Source of the DNA: Gonapodya prolifera JEL478
Lineage: Eukaryota > Monoblepharomycota > Monoblepharidomycetes > Monoblepharidales > Gonapodyaceae
DNA: 64,000 nt
Direction of reading: 5' to 3'
Assembly (NCBI GenBank): GCA_001574975.1
Contig: KQ965782.1
Location: 95,279-159,278 of the forward strand
Part shown: piece after piece, positions 21,855 to 32,398 of the stretch
Position numbering within the stretch: the stretch's first letter is position 1
Layout of the letters: the number at the start of each line of letters is the position of its first letter
Translations under genes and position numbers: made by a program
The notes under the pieces: model-generated
What the model was told of the DNA's origin: nothing
Databases searched by the model: none
Seen by the model: only the letters and a program-made list of their open reading frames with translations

Positions 21855-24445
21855 ATGGCACTCACATGCTCGCACGGCCGGCCAAAACTATCAGCATCGA
21901 CCGTTTTCGTCGCCGCCCTTGTGCTTTTCACATACAGAAGTGCGAGCTGTTCATACTATCGAAAATCCGCAGGTCCCATAGTTGGTTCGTGTATCGAGGG
22001 AGGGGCGGAGAACATTTTGTATCATACGCGCGGTGTTCTGATCAGTGGTATTTAATTGGTCACCCAGGGATTGACATTGGATCATCACAAACCCGCATCG
22101 GTACGCTCTGAATAACGTCGTTCGAAGCAACGTGTGCATCATTGTTGTTTTACATGCAAGGACTCTGCCAGTCAGGGTGCATGAACATTTCCATTCTCAA
22201 AGTTGACACAACCGAGGTAGACGTCTAATTTTCATCTTTCAATGCCCTATTTGCTATGCTGACTCTACACAGAACCGTACTTGGAATGTCGACAGACTAG
22301 GCCGCGCTGATCCGGCAACAGAAGAATCCGTTCTCAATCATGCGATAATACACGCCTTTGAACGGGCGAAAGAAGCTGCCAAATCCAACTGGCAGCTCAA
22401 CGTTACTCATGCGGTGAGTGCATGTAACCCGTTGCAATGGAATCAACCCAACGCGATCTATGTATCGACATCAGGTGCTCACAGTCCCTGCATACTCCAC
22501 GGATAATCAGCGACAAATGATGAAAACGGCTGGCGAATCTGCCGGTATCCAAGGTACTTTTGTCTTTCACGCCAGAAATCGAAAGTCGTGGGTTAATATG
22601 CAATTTTGGAACATCTGCAGTGGAACGGATCATCAATGCCCCTACCGCAGCGTCTATCGCGTACGAGCTTGATAAGCGCTCCGGAGACGAAAAAAGTGAG
22701 ATTTGATAGTCATATGCGCTCGGTTTCGACCCAGTCAAGTGTCTGATTGTACGCGCATCAGTTCTAGTGATTGATTTTGGTGTCGGCCTCGATCTGACCG
22801 TCTTGGAAATCGACGAAGGAGTATTTGACCTTATTAGGACATCTGAAGTACACTCTATTGGTGGCGATGCAATCACTAGCTCGCTCGTAGACCTCTTCCT
22901 TCAGGAGGTAAGATGCGAGACGTTGGCGAATGCGGGTAGTGCTTTGTATATCATGCTCCCACTTCAGCTTCGCCTCCATCACCAACTTGTCCATTCCGAC
23001 CCAGCGACCATCGACTCTGAAACATTGACGCGTTTATGGACGGCCGCTGAAGAAGCCAAGCACAACCTCTCACACGTGACCATCACCCTGGTCGAAATTC
23101 CATCCTTATTCGATGGGGAGGACTTTCGATTGACTGTGACACGGGACGTCTTTGAGGATCGTCTTAAACCCCTTTTGGAGCAGTTCGTTGTTGAGATTGA
23201 CAAGATGCTACATAAGGCGAATCTCACTCGCGCCGAAGTTCATGCAGTGGTACTCACTGGCGGGTCAACGCGGATACCAAAAGTTGTGGAAACAGTTCAA
23301 GGTGTTTTCGTCAAGGGAAGAAAGATCGTAACTTCGATTGATCCAGACGAAGCCGTCGGTGAGTGCGTACAAGGCGGGAGGCAGTATTAATACTCTCACC
23401 GTACAAGCAATTATCTAGTCCGCGGAGCGGCCATTCAAGGGAGCATCCTAGTATCTGACGACTATTACCCGACGTGCGGGATATTTGATGCGACCCTTTG
23501 GACACTGAGCGTTGAAATTGACGGTGGCCTAGTGGTACCGTGAGTGATTCATATATCCATCACCATGTTGCTGGGAGATTCAGTCCGATTGAACGTATTC
23601 ACCTACTATTGCTGCAGCATAATCCCAAGGAACAGTTATTCTCCAACAAAAAGGTCAACGCTGCTTACCACTGTAAACTCTGCACAAAGGTCCGCTCGTG
23701 TTCGCGTCTATGGTGGCGAGCGGGCTTCGGCAAGTGATAACACATTTGTCGGTAAGGAACATGAAACTCTGTCTGTGGGATGCCTTCCTTAATTTTCAAA
23801 ACCCTCCATGCTTTCGTTGCAGGAGAGCTTGAGCTTTGGGGATTTGCATCACCTTCAGACGCAGAACAGTCGACAATTGAGGTCACTTTCATCATCCATG
23901 TTAATGATTCCCTCGAGGTTACCGCCGTTGAGCTCCAAAGTGGGGTCAGCAACTCAACTCTTTTCAAGATGGAGCAATGGGCCCCCTTCACAGAAGATTT
24001 TAACTTTGAGGAAAGGTTTCACGTATGCTGATTGAAAATGGGAACTGTCACAGTAACATGTCGTCCTAATTCAGTCAAATTCGGAAATTTAGATCTCCGA
24101 AGTCGATGAAGAACGAGACAGAAATCTGCTGAAACGGTTTGCGGACACTCCTTGGCGTCTGCCCTCTGCAGACCTTACGTCATCGATGGAGCACGATGTC
24201 CATTCCTCTGAAACGTACCCACAAACCTCGGCGGACGACACCACGGATCCAACGCGTGGTCGCGAGGTCTCCCCACAGTCGCGCCGTGCTTTGGTTCCCA
24301 AAGGAAAGGTCATAACTCATCCGTCACCGACAAACCCTGCACGAGAAGTGATTGTGGCGAATCGGAGTGAGTGATGAAGGGCATTGCGCTTTGAGATGGC
24401 AGTTATCTCAAACGAATTTTGTTTGTGCCCATAGACGAGCTGTAG
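21855..24445 (+). CDS. divergent ER Hsp70 (BiP-like) paralogue lacking subdomain IB and lid
   Basis: Thirteen exons: 21855-21984, 22068-22100, 22176-22216, 22273-22413, 22475-22553, 22621-22695, 22768-22907, 22968-23358, 23419-23539, 23618-23751, 23823-24022, 24093-24366, 24435-24445; 1770 nt, 589 codons, phases fit throughout. Residues 1-30: signal peptide (STVFVAALVLFTYRSASC). About 41-54: PIVGIDIGSSQTRIG, the phosphate-1 loop (usually IGIDLGTT). VLTVPAYSTDNQRQ lies at about 116, only about 75 residues later against about 135 in BiP, so most of subdomain IB is missing. Phosphate-2 loop: DFGVGLDLT (usually DLGGGT). VVLTGGSTRIPKV at about 306-318 is normal. The beta substrate domain is clear (IPRNSYSPTKRS, RVYGGERA, IEVTFIIHVNDSLEVTAVEL), but the helical lid is replaced by a polar tail. 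The last 11-nt exon gives a C-terminal RNEL, resembling KDEL/HDEL retrieval signals. Weakest splice site: the first donor (GTTCGT). Confidence 0.82.
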
Positions 24446-24844
24446 TGGACCATATATCACCCATGAACTCCACGTTATGTGTTACTTGGGCCAAAACAAC
24501 GTCATTTGGTGACGCCATTTGCATGCGAAGTGGGCTAGAAAACAAATCAAGTTCAATATAGTATTTTTGTTCTCTCGCTACCCAACCATTCTGTTTAGAA
24601 CTGTCAAATTGCTTGGGCGACGGCGATGAGCGCTCATTAGTTAGTGGCGGCGGTACAACTCAATCACTGCATCGGGGTCGGGACGTGCGGACAAGATAAA
24701 AAGTTAAACCGTGTATATTGAAAAAAATTACAGCTTATATAGTCGTGATCTTGCGGCAGCACCAGAACTGAAACGATTCCAGTCCAGGCCTGTTGCCTCC
24801 TGCCATCCCTCAAACTTCCAAAACTACTTCTCTGCGTCTCAATT

Positions 24845-25515
24845 ACTAAACAGATAAAAGTCTCCTTTGAGTTGAACGAACTCCCTCTCCCTAATGGAAT
24901 GGACGCATTGTGTCCCTTGCTTCAAACTGCGCTGCACATGGCCCTGGCGCATGAGTTTGTCAAGGTACATGGGGTGGACAATATGACCCTTCTTGCCCAA
25001 CTGTTCAACATGCTTCCCCCAAAAGAGTGGGCATGCGCAGTGCACGAGGTCCGAATCGGCGTGCCCCTCAGATAGAATGACTTGCCGAGCGCGCGGGTCC
25101 TGCAGACGATTCTTGAACGATTGCCGAAGATGACACGACTGGTGGGCTTCAGTGGGACGGACTGTGGCGTCGTGTTGGACATTGGGCGCGCGGTGCCACA
25201 ATGTCGGTGTCAACTTGTGACCGCATTATTTATGGGGCATACTTGCCGTTGACCGAACAGCCTCTTGACAGAGCATTGCTGGGGATGCCCCTCAAGATCC
25301 CTGAATTATTCCCCAACCTCAGAGAGCTCGGCACAGTGTGGCTCACAGCAGATTTTTTGGAAACGTGAGCTCCCATTCTTGTCTGGGACGGCCAAGAATC
25401 CACTTGTGCCATCTGGAGCTTGGACTGTTTCTTCCAGACTGCCAACCCCGGTCGGAACCTCCTCCAACACTCAAAGCGATTCACTTCATCCTCCAACTCC
25501 ATTCTCGCGCTGACG
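24845..25515 (+). pseudogene. F-box/LRR-like protein relic, copy 2
   Basis: Homologous to the second half of the copy at 20.0-21.3 kb. ALAHEFVKVHGVDNMTLLAQ, MLPPKEWACAVHEVRIGVPL, LQTILERLPKMTRLVGF, GTDCGVVLDIG and later PNLRELGTVWLTADFLE line up in the same order, in at least three frames, with in-frame stops (for example after GVPLR at about 25074). The F-box itself is absent. The remaining 3' sequence to about 25515 aligns only loosely. Clearly dead and older than copy 1. Confidence 0.7.
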
Positions 25516-25929
25516 CCATGGCACTTCGTCTCATGAGAGCACCTCACCGTGTGTCCTCGCCGCACAACGTTGGCTTACAACTTCATGTGTCACCAGCACG
25601 CAGGGTGACCTCGACCGCCGAAGGGGAGAATGTACAGAATCCGCTGACACACAACACAAGTTGTGCGAGGACGCCAATGAAACGTGGTTCTTTGGTTCAC
25701 TTCGCAACACCTTCTCCTTCCTCAACTCGTGTCATACACGATAGTCCGTGGCGGTATTGACGTTCTGTTTTAATTGTGATATGTACTAATTTACTATTTT
25801 GTAGAAACGCGACGTGATTCTAAAAAAAGTTTGTTTTTCCTTTTTTATTTCTTTGAGAAGAATAGTTGAGTGAGATGCCACCCTGCCGAAGCCAACATCG
25901 TCGGGTGAGGGCACGCTCGACTAAACTGA

Positions 25930-26967
25930 TTACGTTAGTGTGACCTTCAGACAAAGCCCATCAAAGTGGCGCCGTGTTCGAGAAGGAGTTCGATAACGTC
26001 CGCGTGACCACTGTGAGACATTGGCGCCGCGGACGATCAACAGGTTGACTAAGTCAACGTCGGCGCCCAACAACGCCCGACGAAGAGCCTCATCATTGCC
26101 CGCGTGGACATTGGCGCCGTGGTCGAGAAGGAGCTCGATGATGTCAGGGCGGACACTCTGCGTCTGTGCTGCCCAACAAAGTGCTTTGTCATCGCCCGCG
26201 TGGACATTGGCGCCGTGTTTGAGAAGGAGCTTGATGACGTCCGCGTGACCACTGTGCGCTGCCCATCGAAGTGGAGAATCATCGTCCGCGTGGATGTCTG
26301 CGCCGCGGACGATCAACAGCTTGACTAAGTTAACGTTTCCGTACTTCGACGCCCATACAAGCGCTTCATCATTGCCCGCGTGGATGTCAGCGCCGTGGTC
26401 GATCAACAGCATGAACAAGTTAACGTTTCCGCCCATCGCCGCCCAACGAAGTGCACGATCATTGTCCGCGGGGATGTCAGCGCTGTGCTCGAGAAGGAGC
26501 TCGACAACGTCAGCGTGACCTCTGTGCGCTGCCGATTGAAGTGCAGTATCATGGTAGGCGCGAACATTCGCGCCTTGACTCTTGAGCAAGAGTCTGACAA
26601 CGTCAATGTGTCTATTTCGCGCCGCACATCGAAATGCACATCCATAGTGGTAGTGAATATCCGCTCCTACGCCGAGTAAGTACTCTGCGATGTCTAATGC
26701 TCCGCGCGCGCACTCCTCGACCAATGCCTTATTGACATTTCCATAGTGGTGGATAGAACGGACTGAGATCTGGTCTGGAGTACCAGCGATAGCACGCCAA
26801 TGCCTATTGAGGATACCGGGTCCAAGGCGTGTACCGACATAAAACATTGCAATCCGAGAAAGAATTTCGTTTGGTAGAGTGTCCATACCGTACTCTGATA
26901 AATGATTAAGCAAAACATTCTGAAAACGTATCAAACGATATAGGGTGACTGCTGTGTCTTGTGGCAT
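25930..26967 (-). CDS. F-box/ankyrin-repeat protein (intact)
   Basis: Single exon, 345 codons from the ATG at 26967; an internal ATG at 26886 starts directly at the F-box-like motif (MDTLPNEILSRIAMFYVGTR) and may be the true start. About eight ankyrin repeats follow, of the type GHADVVELLLEHSADIPADN, NVNLVKLLIVRGADIHADDD and DIIELLLDHGANVHAGNDEA; the recurrent unit is D-x-A-L-x-W/R-A-A-x-x-G-x-x-x-x-V-x-L-L. Such proteins are candidate SCF adaptors with an ankyrin substrate-binding surface (family knowledge). Repeats 2-3 were copied to 19224-19420. The decayed gene at 28.8-30.4 kb is a relative. Tail residues after the last repeat are Arg/Ser-rich. Confidence 0.85.
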   Translation of the reverse strand: MPQDTAVTLYRLIRFQNVLLNHLSEYGMDTLPNEILSRIAMFYVGTRLGPGILNRHWRAIAGTPDQISVRSIHHYGNVNKALVEECARGALDIAEYLLGVGADIHYHYGCAFRCAARNRHIDVVRLLLKSQGANVRAYHDTALQSAAHRGHADVVELLLEHSADIPADNDRALRWAAMGGNVNLFMLLIDHGADIHAGNDEALVWASKYGNVNLVKLLIVRGADIHADDDSPLRWAAHSGHADVIKLLLKHGANVHAGDDKALCWAAQTQSVRPDIIELLLDHGANVHAGNDEALRRALLGADVDLVNLLIVRGANVSQWSRGRYRTPSRTRRHFDGLCLKVTLT

Positions 26968-27339
26968 GCATGGGTAAGCTTTATACAGCTTTTCAAACAA
27001 ATATCACCCTTCGCCTTCAAGAATATGGTTGGAACTGGACGAAGATTGAAACGCTTGAGAACCCTAACCCGACAACCCAGACGAAGCACAGGAGGTCTTT
27101 GCCGCGCTCGCCTGGCTCCAAAGTTGCCGACCTCCCATTGAGTGCAAGATGCGTAAAAAGTAAAAAATGAGTGTAAGAGATAGACTTAGGCAACATTTTG
27201 AGCGGGATTTGCATTTTCGCAGTCGGTGCCTCCGGTAGCGTAATTTACTTGGTCCTTATAAGTTAAAAGTATTCTCTCGGTTGGACGACCTCTTCGTCCT
27301 GCACAGCATTAACCGTAGACACAGAGATTTTCGCAGTAA

Positions 27340-27440
27340 GGCAAGGCATGCTGCCACATGACCACGTGGGCGCTGCGCTTCTGGTTGCAACGCGTGTCAG
27401 TTTGACTTTCAGAGCACTAGCCCAGACCATGCCGCTTCGT
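27340..27440. repeat. inverted-repeat element, copy A
   Basis: GGCATG (27345-27350) pairs with CATGCC (27427-27432), and an inner GTGGGC/GCCCA pair encloses GCGCTGCGCTTCTGGTTGCA. The core GCGCTGCGCTTC and the later TTTCAGAGC motif are shared with copy B at 28050-28170. The two lie on either side of the minus-strand frame 27464-27994. A possible small non-autonomous repeat; no terminal duplication was identified. Confidence 0.4.
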
Positions 27441-27463
27441 AAAAATTGACTATTTTATTCACT

Positions 27464-27994
27464 TCAGATTACTACTCTTCCATCGACAATGGTTGCGATT
27501 AAAACACGTCCCCAGCCTTCGACATGTCTTGTATGGAAGTGACCCGTTTTATCAAATTCTGCCACATGAACCGGCCATACATATTGACTTCCAGGCAGGC
27601 TTTGCAGCCAAAACGCATACCCTCCTCTTGCCACCAGAACATCAACTGCTTTTCGAATAAAGTCCAAAGTGGGCATGGTGTAGGTTATCCCGTCGGGTTG
27701 TGTGGTATCGTGAAACCACACTGTCGCACAACTCCAGACTTGCACATCGCCGTATATGTGTAGTTGAAGAGGTGACGTTGGTGCGTAACCAGTGAACCAG
27801 CGTAACTCGGTTGAGTTTTTGGTAAGAGGCCACCTTTGGCGGGATACTGTAGACGATTGGTCAAAACTTTGAGACGACGTTGAACAGTTACAAATGATGA
27901 GAAAAAAAAGTGTTATCACCGCATTGCTGTCGACACTACAGAATCTGTAGAGATGGTCCAAGCTACCAAAGAGTACTGGGGTCCCACACAGCAC
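27464..27994 (-). CDS. hypothetical protein, start uncertain
   Basis: Open frame of 176 codons on the minus strand ending at 27464. It begins without an ATG (first codon at 27994 is GTG); an ATG at about 27999 lies in another frame, so a short first exon is possible. A hydrophobic stretch (AVITLFFLIICNCS) resembles a signal peptide or anchor, followed by a polar, aromatic region (ELRWFTGYAPTSPLQLHIYG, WSCATVWFHD) and a C-terminal EGWGRVLIATIVDGRVVI. No domain recognised. Codon periodicity looks real, but no homologue is seen in the window. Could be a secreted protein. Confidence 0.35.
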   Translation of the reverse strand: MLCGTPVLFGSLDHLYRFCSVDSNAVITLFFLIICNCSTSSQSFDQSSTVSRQRWPLTKNSTELRWFTGYAPTSPLQLHIYGDVQVWSCATVWFHDTTQPDGITYTMPTLDFIRKAVDVLVARGGYAFWLQSLPGSQYVWPVHVAEFDKTGHFHTRHVEGWGRVLIATIVDGRVVI

Positions 27995-28049
27995 TCATAG
28001 CAGAACACAGAGAGGTTCACAATGGGGCCAAAACCCTACTGTCACCTGA

Positions 28050-28170
28050 CCACGCGTTCAGTCTGGGCGGGGGCTAAAAGCCCTAGCGCTGCGCTTCAGG
28101 TCGCGTCGCGCGGCAGGTTGTGACCTAGACAGCTAGGGCTCTTTCAGAGCCCGTTCAGTTTGGACTGATT
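28050..28170. repeat. nested inverted-repeat element, copy B
   Basis: Outer TCAGTC (28058-28063) pairs with GACTGA (28163-28168). AGCCCTAGC (28079-28087) pairs perfectly with GCTAGGGCT (28132-28140). Two local hairpins flank this: GGGCT-AAA-AGCCC (28071-28083) and GGGCTCT-TTC-AGAGCCC (28136-28152). Inside, GGTC/GACC can pair. The arrangement could form a cruciform or a structured RNA. Related in its core to 27340-27440. Confidence 0.6.
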
Positions 28171-28816
28171 GGATTACTTCAGACTTAGTGAACAAGTTCC
28201 CAGTCCCCACAAGGAAACAAACATCTTACTACCTTTTTTGTATTCACTTTGAACATTTTAAAGCAGTCCGACGTCGTGGAAATACATCTGGATAGCTCTT
28301 TAGGTGTCACGCTTGCTTCATGATTCTTGACGTGGGAAGGTTTGTTGAAGCGTGTCCGTGCGGTGGGCGGTTAGTACCTGGGTTGGGCACTTTCATCATG
28401 GGGACGAGCGAATCTCGAATCATGCAATCTCAGGGAGTTTCTGGCTATCGGTTGGCTGGTCGACGTCTGACGTGAAAACTCAAGTGCACTGAATCTTCGC
28501 CGAACAGGATCGAAATTCTATGTTGGAGACTTTGCGCACAAGAAAGGAAAACCTCAAACAAGATTCCTTTGCATCAGGGTGCGCAGCGGTGTGTAGGAGA
28601 AATTTTTGGAATGTGGAGGGTGTGTTGCCGAGGAGGGTCGTTGCGAGCTCTTGTTTACGCCCGACGATGACGAGGATTACATAAATCCAACAATTGGGTA
28701 ACATAGGGAGTGCATGTAGTGAAATGGTAGTACCAGAAAGATTTTAGAGTCATATTATAAGTGCAGATGGACAACCAGGCCAACCAAATGAAGACGGCTA
28801 CAAACCCTACCCCAGA
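28171..28816. other. no gene seen
   Basis: AT-richer stretch with short frames only, between the inverted-repeat element and the decayed F-box/ankyrin gene. No repeat or RNA gene recognised. Confidence 0.4.
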
Positions 28817-30430
28817 ATGAATTCACCGTTTCCGCTCCAAGCGCTACCTCGCGAGACCATCTTTCGCATCGAGGAAGATATGACAGATAATCGCCTCGGC
28901 CTTCCATCGTTGGCTCTCAACAAAAACCTCTTCCACCTCCTCTCCGACCCGAATTCCATCGCAACGAGAAGCTCAAACAAATTCGGCAGCGTTGATAGGG
29001 CCCTCTTTGGAAGAGACTCAGCGTCTTCCATCGGAAACCACCTTGGACGTGGTGCACGTTCTCCTCAATTGAGGAGCATCGCCGAGCGCCACGGCGAAAA
29101 TCGAACCAGAACTGAATTCGACACCTCTTTGCGAAGCCAGTCTCAAACGGATACCTTGCCCTCGTGACGCTCTTGCTGGATAGAGGCGGGGATCTCAATC
29201 TGGACCTCTTTGACCCCATTGACTCTGATTTAAACAGCATCGAGGCTGACGAAATTGTGTCACGGCGTCCACTGGCGGAAGGGCCTTTATATCTGGCAAT
29301 AATTAATGGACACTGGATATCGTTTCCGTTCTCTTGGACCGGGGAGGCGATCTGGGAGTGGACTTTCGCCACTTGTTGTCACACGCGGCCATCAAGAGAA
29401 ATCAAGGAGCAACTCTGAAGGTTCTCATTGAGCATGATAAGAAGTTAGACGATCCACAATTCAGTAACATTAAGGAACTCCTGTCTCTTGCATCTCGAAA
29501 CCGAAGCGAAGCCGCCGTCTCCGCACTTTTGGATATCGATGATGATGAAACGCTAGAGAGGAGCGCTCGGAGAGTACACTATTGATGCAAGCACTGCATG
29601 GGGCGGATATGATTGTGTCTCCTCTACGACGTGACGCATTCCCTGCCGTGAAATGTCTTTTGGCACGTGGTGCGGACTGGCATTTGATGGACCGCGACGC
29701 TCAGACAGCATTGTAATATGCTCTTTATTGCGCTGAGATGGATTGTGTCTCATTGTTGGTGAAGACCTGTGGAATGCACGACCTCGCAGAAAGTCTGCCC
29801 TTCAAGTTACTTTTGGCATGTCATCAAGGCGAACTAGACGAAGTGAGACGTTTGGTCGAGTCAGGAGGGGTGACTGTCAACGAACGAGTTTGGCCCGCAG
29901 TCAATGACTCTTTTGGTCGAAGTGTGTCCAGTCCCACACCTCTCATGGCAGCGCTGGGAGAAGATTATTTGGACGTTGCCGACTACTTGATTGTTTTGGG
30001 TGCAGATTTGGATGCCATTCGGTTCACAGACGGATACCCTTGGAAGGAGAATGTGATGAGTTGAAGTATTCTTCAGAGAAAGCTTCATCACATCAAATAC
30101 TTCCTCGACAAAGGAGCAACCCCTGACGATTGGAGTCTGTGTGAGGCAGTGAGGCGCAACGTGGAGGACACTGTCTGCCGTCTGCTTGATCGAGGGGCCA
30201 GTCCAAGCGCAAAGACAGCCTCCTCTATGGCAGCGCTTGAAACTGCCATTTGTCCAGGTCATATTAAAATGGTTGAACGACTCTTGGATAATGTTCCCAG
30301 CCCAACAGCAGATGACATGGGTATTGCTGTGCAATTTGCATGTCGCGTCATCAATTCCAAGTTATCACGCAGCGAGCGTTTTGCGATCGTTCAGAAACTT
30401 GTCGAAGAAGGAGCAGATGTAAATTATTGA
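28817..30430 (+). pseudogene. F-box/ankyrin-repeat protein, decayed
   Basis: ATG at 28817 with an F-box-like start (PLQALPRETIFRIEEDM ... LPSLALNKNLFHLLSD). Ankyrin-like pieces follow in changing frames: LDVVHVLLN (29042), VTLLLDRGGDLNLDLF (29162), GATLKVLIEHDKKLDD (29408), AFPAVKCLLARGADWHLMDR (29638), MDCVSLLVKTCGMHDLAESL (29738), YLDVADYLIVLGADLDAIRF (29970), HHIKYFLDKGATPDDWSL (30086) and MVERLLDNVPSPTADDMGIA (30270), ending near 30430. At least three frame changes and several in-frame stops are visible (for example the TAA near 29714 and the TGA at 30060). Same architecture as the intact minus-strand gene at 25930-26967 but clearly diverged, so an older paralogue. Confidence 0.7.
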
Positions 30431-32398
30431 GCCAAAGAAGGATAAACGTCACTTACCGTTGCTCGTAGTTTGGGGTGACTGAAACGGTCGAATACCTGAT
30501 TAAAAAGGGGGCGACCTCTAAGGAGATTTTCGACGATGATTGAAGAGATCGCAGACAGGTGAGTGACATTTTTTTCGAAGCCGTGAAGAAAATTATGTTT
30601 TTTTACATCTTTCAATCCCACTGCAGGGATTAATTACGGTGCCGAGACAACTTGGATTGTTCTAGTCTTAATGTCCGTCTTTGTTGAGAAATGGGAGGTG
30701 CAATTCACGTTAAAAAAGTTTAATTCAAAAAATGGATTGTAATGAAATCATCTGCATAATATTGACCAGCCTACCTCAACCTTTGAACTCGTCGTGTAAC
30801 ACAGGAAAGTCTTGTGCGTACCACACCGTGGAGTTACATAATTTCCCGCGGACTTTGTTCCCATGGGGTGGTAAATCGATGGGAAATCGGAGTGTACCCG
30901 ACTTTTGCCACTCCTTTTACCACGAATGGCAAATTTTGAGCTGTGTTTCACATACCTGATAAATATAAATTACCAATGGTAAACTCCCTAATGAACTCCG
31001 TGCTATATTCGCGTGTTTCCACTACCCTACACCCTCGTGTGCTATTTCTCGTTTGACTGATTAATATCCCCTTTGCACCTTCCATCCCGTCTATTCTGTC
31101 ATCCAAGAGGCCCTCCTATCGCCAGGCGTGGGAAGTGAGTGAAGGAATTATATTCCTTGAGGCGCTTGGTGTGGACCTGGCGCGTTTATTGGTTCCGTGA
31201 CGCTATGTTGGTGTTCGAGGCGTCCCAACAGGTCACAACGAGGATTTAAGGTATGTATGTATACGTGCTGAATTTGAGCCTGAAGGGCGAGGAGCAGGTG
31301 GTAGAGGTGAAAATCAAGTGTTGCCCATAATCCACGTCAACAAAGAGGAGGCTTCGCCGAGCCGGACTGGGCCGATTCTGTCGGTGTTGGTCGCAGGAGG
31401 GAGGAACGAGTGAAATGTGCTCCCACCATTCTCCATCATCCTAGAGTTTCCCGAGATGGACGCCTCACTAATGCATTAACTAAGAGAGTCGTGTAAGTTA
31501 ACATTGTTTGAATGTGTAGCGACAGAGTGAGATAACAAATCAAGCGGAGTGCAACGGTGGGTTTACACGAACAGTTGAACGCCGGGATTGTGTCGCGCCA
31601 CGTCAAGCTACTCAAAGAAATCATACTCGATATCTTTAAATAGTGCAATACTAATGATTGTTCCAATTATGTACTTTAGTAAAGTTGTTGATAATATAAT
31701 GTTTCAAGTTCTTTCAACACCACTCATTGGGTTTCAAAAGCTTTCAAAGCACCCATGTCTGCCGTCGGCCCTTGTGGAGTCCGCGAAAGCGAAAACGATA
31801 ACGGAGAAGGCTGCGTTCCACTTCTACCTTGACCCGACATCATCTCCAGTTCTTCATGGTTAACCATGCGTAAATCACGAGTTTTAGTTGCAGTGTCAGA
31901 CTGCCATACGTCATGCGCCAGGTCATATCCGCCAGAATCGTGATCATCCAGTCCAAAACGTAAATGCGTCACAACCCTGGTGAAACGAACACAGACAGGC
32001 CCAGTGGAATTGATTGGTCCCAGCAAGTGTTGCTATGCGCTCGCTTGGCTCGGACTCCCCACAATCTACAGCATCAAAATGCACCGACGAGGGCATCAGA
32101 TGAACGTGAGAGATGCCCACGGCTATCATTTGCACTTTGATACTCGTGGTTGTCATTTTGGACTGGGATGATGGTCAAATTTTGTAATTTCGACAACTGT
32201 TCGGCCGAGGATGGAGCTATGATGGGGAGATAAATGTGTCCCAACGAAGTCTCCAGGCTCGAGCTCCCCTCCTCAGCGTCAAAATGTAGCCACCACCACG
32301 CCTGGACAAAGTCTTGTAGATTGATTCGATAGATATTAGGTATGATATATTTGAGTAACTTCTCACGGCGCAACAAATGCTGGCGTTTGACTGTTCCT
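30431..32398. other. 2 kb without a supported gene
   Basis: Only short frames on both strands, none with a recognisable domain. The minus-strand frame 32376-32074 (100 codons) and the plus frame 31588-31863 are the longest. It may hold remnants of the missing 3' part of the Cache/HAMP receptor gene on the minus strand, but no cyclase or kinase motif could be read. Confidence 0.5.

Noticed and set aside
25930-26967. Opposite-strand frames (26021-26679) as coding
   Set aside because: Repeated antisense readings of the ankyrin repeats, which share phase across the array.
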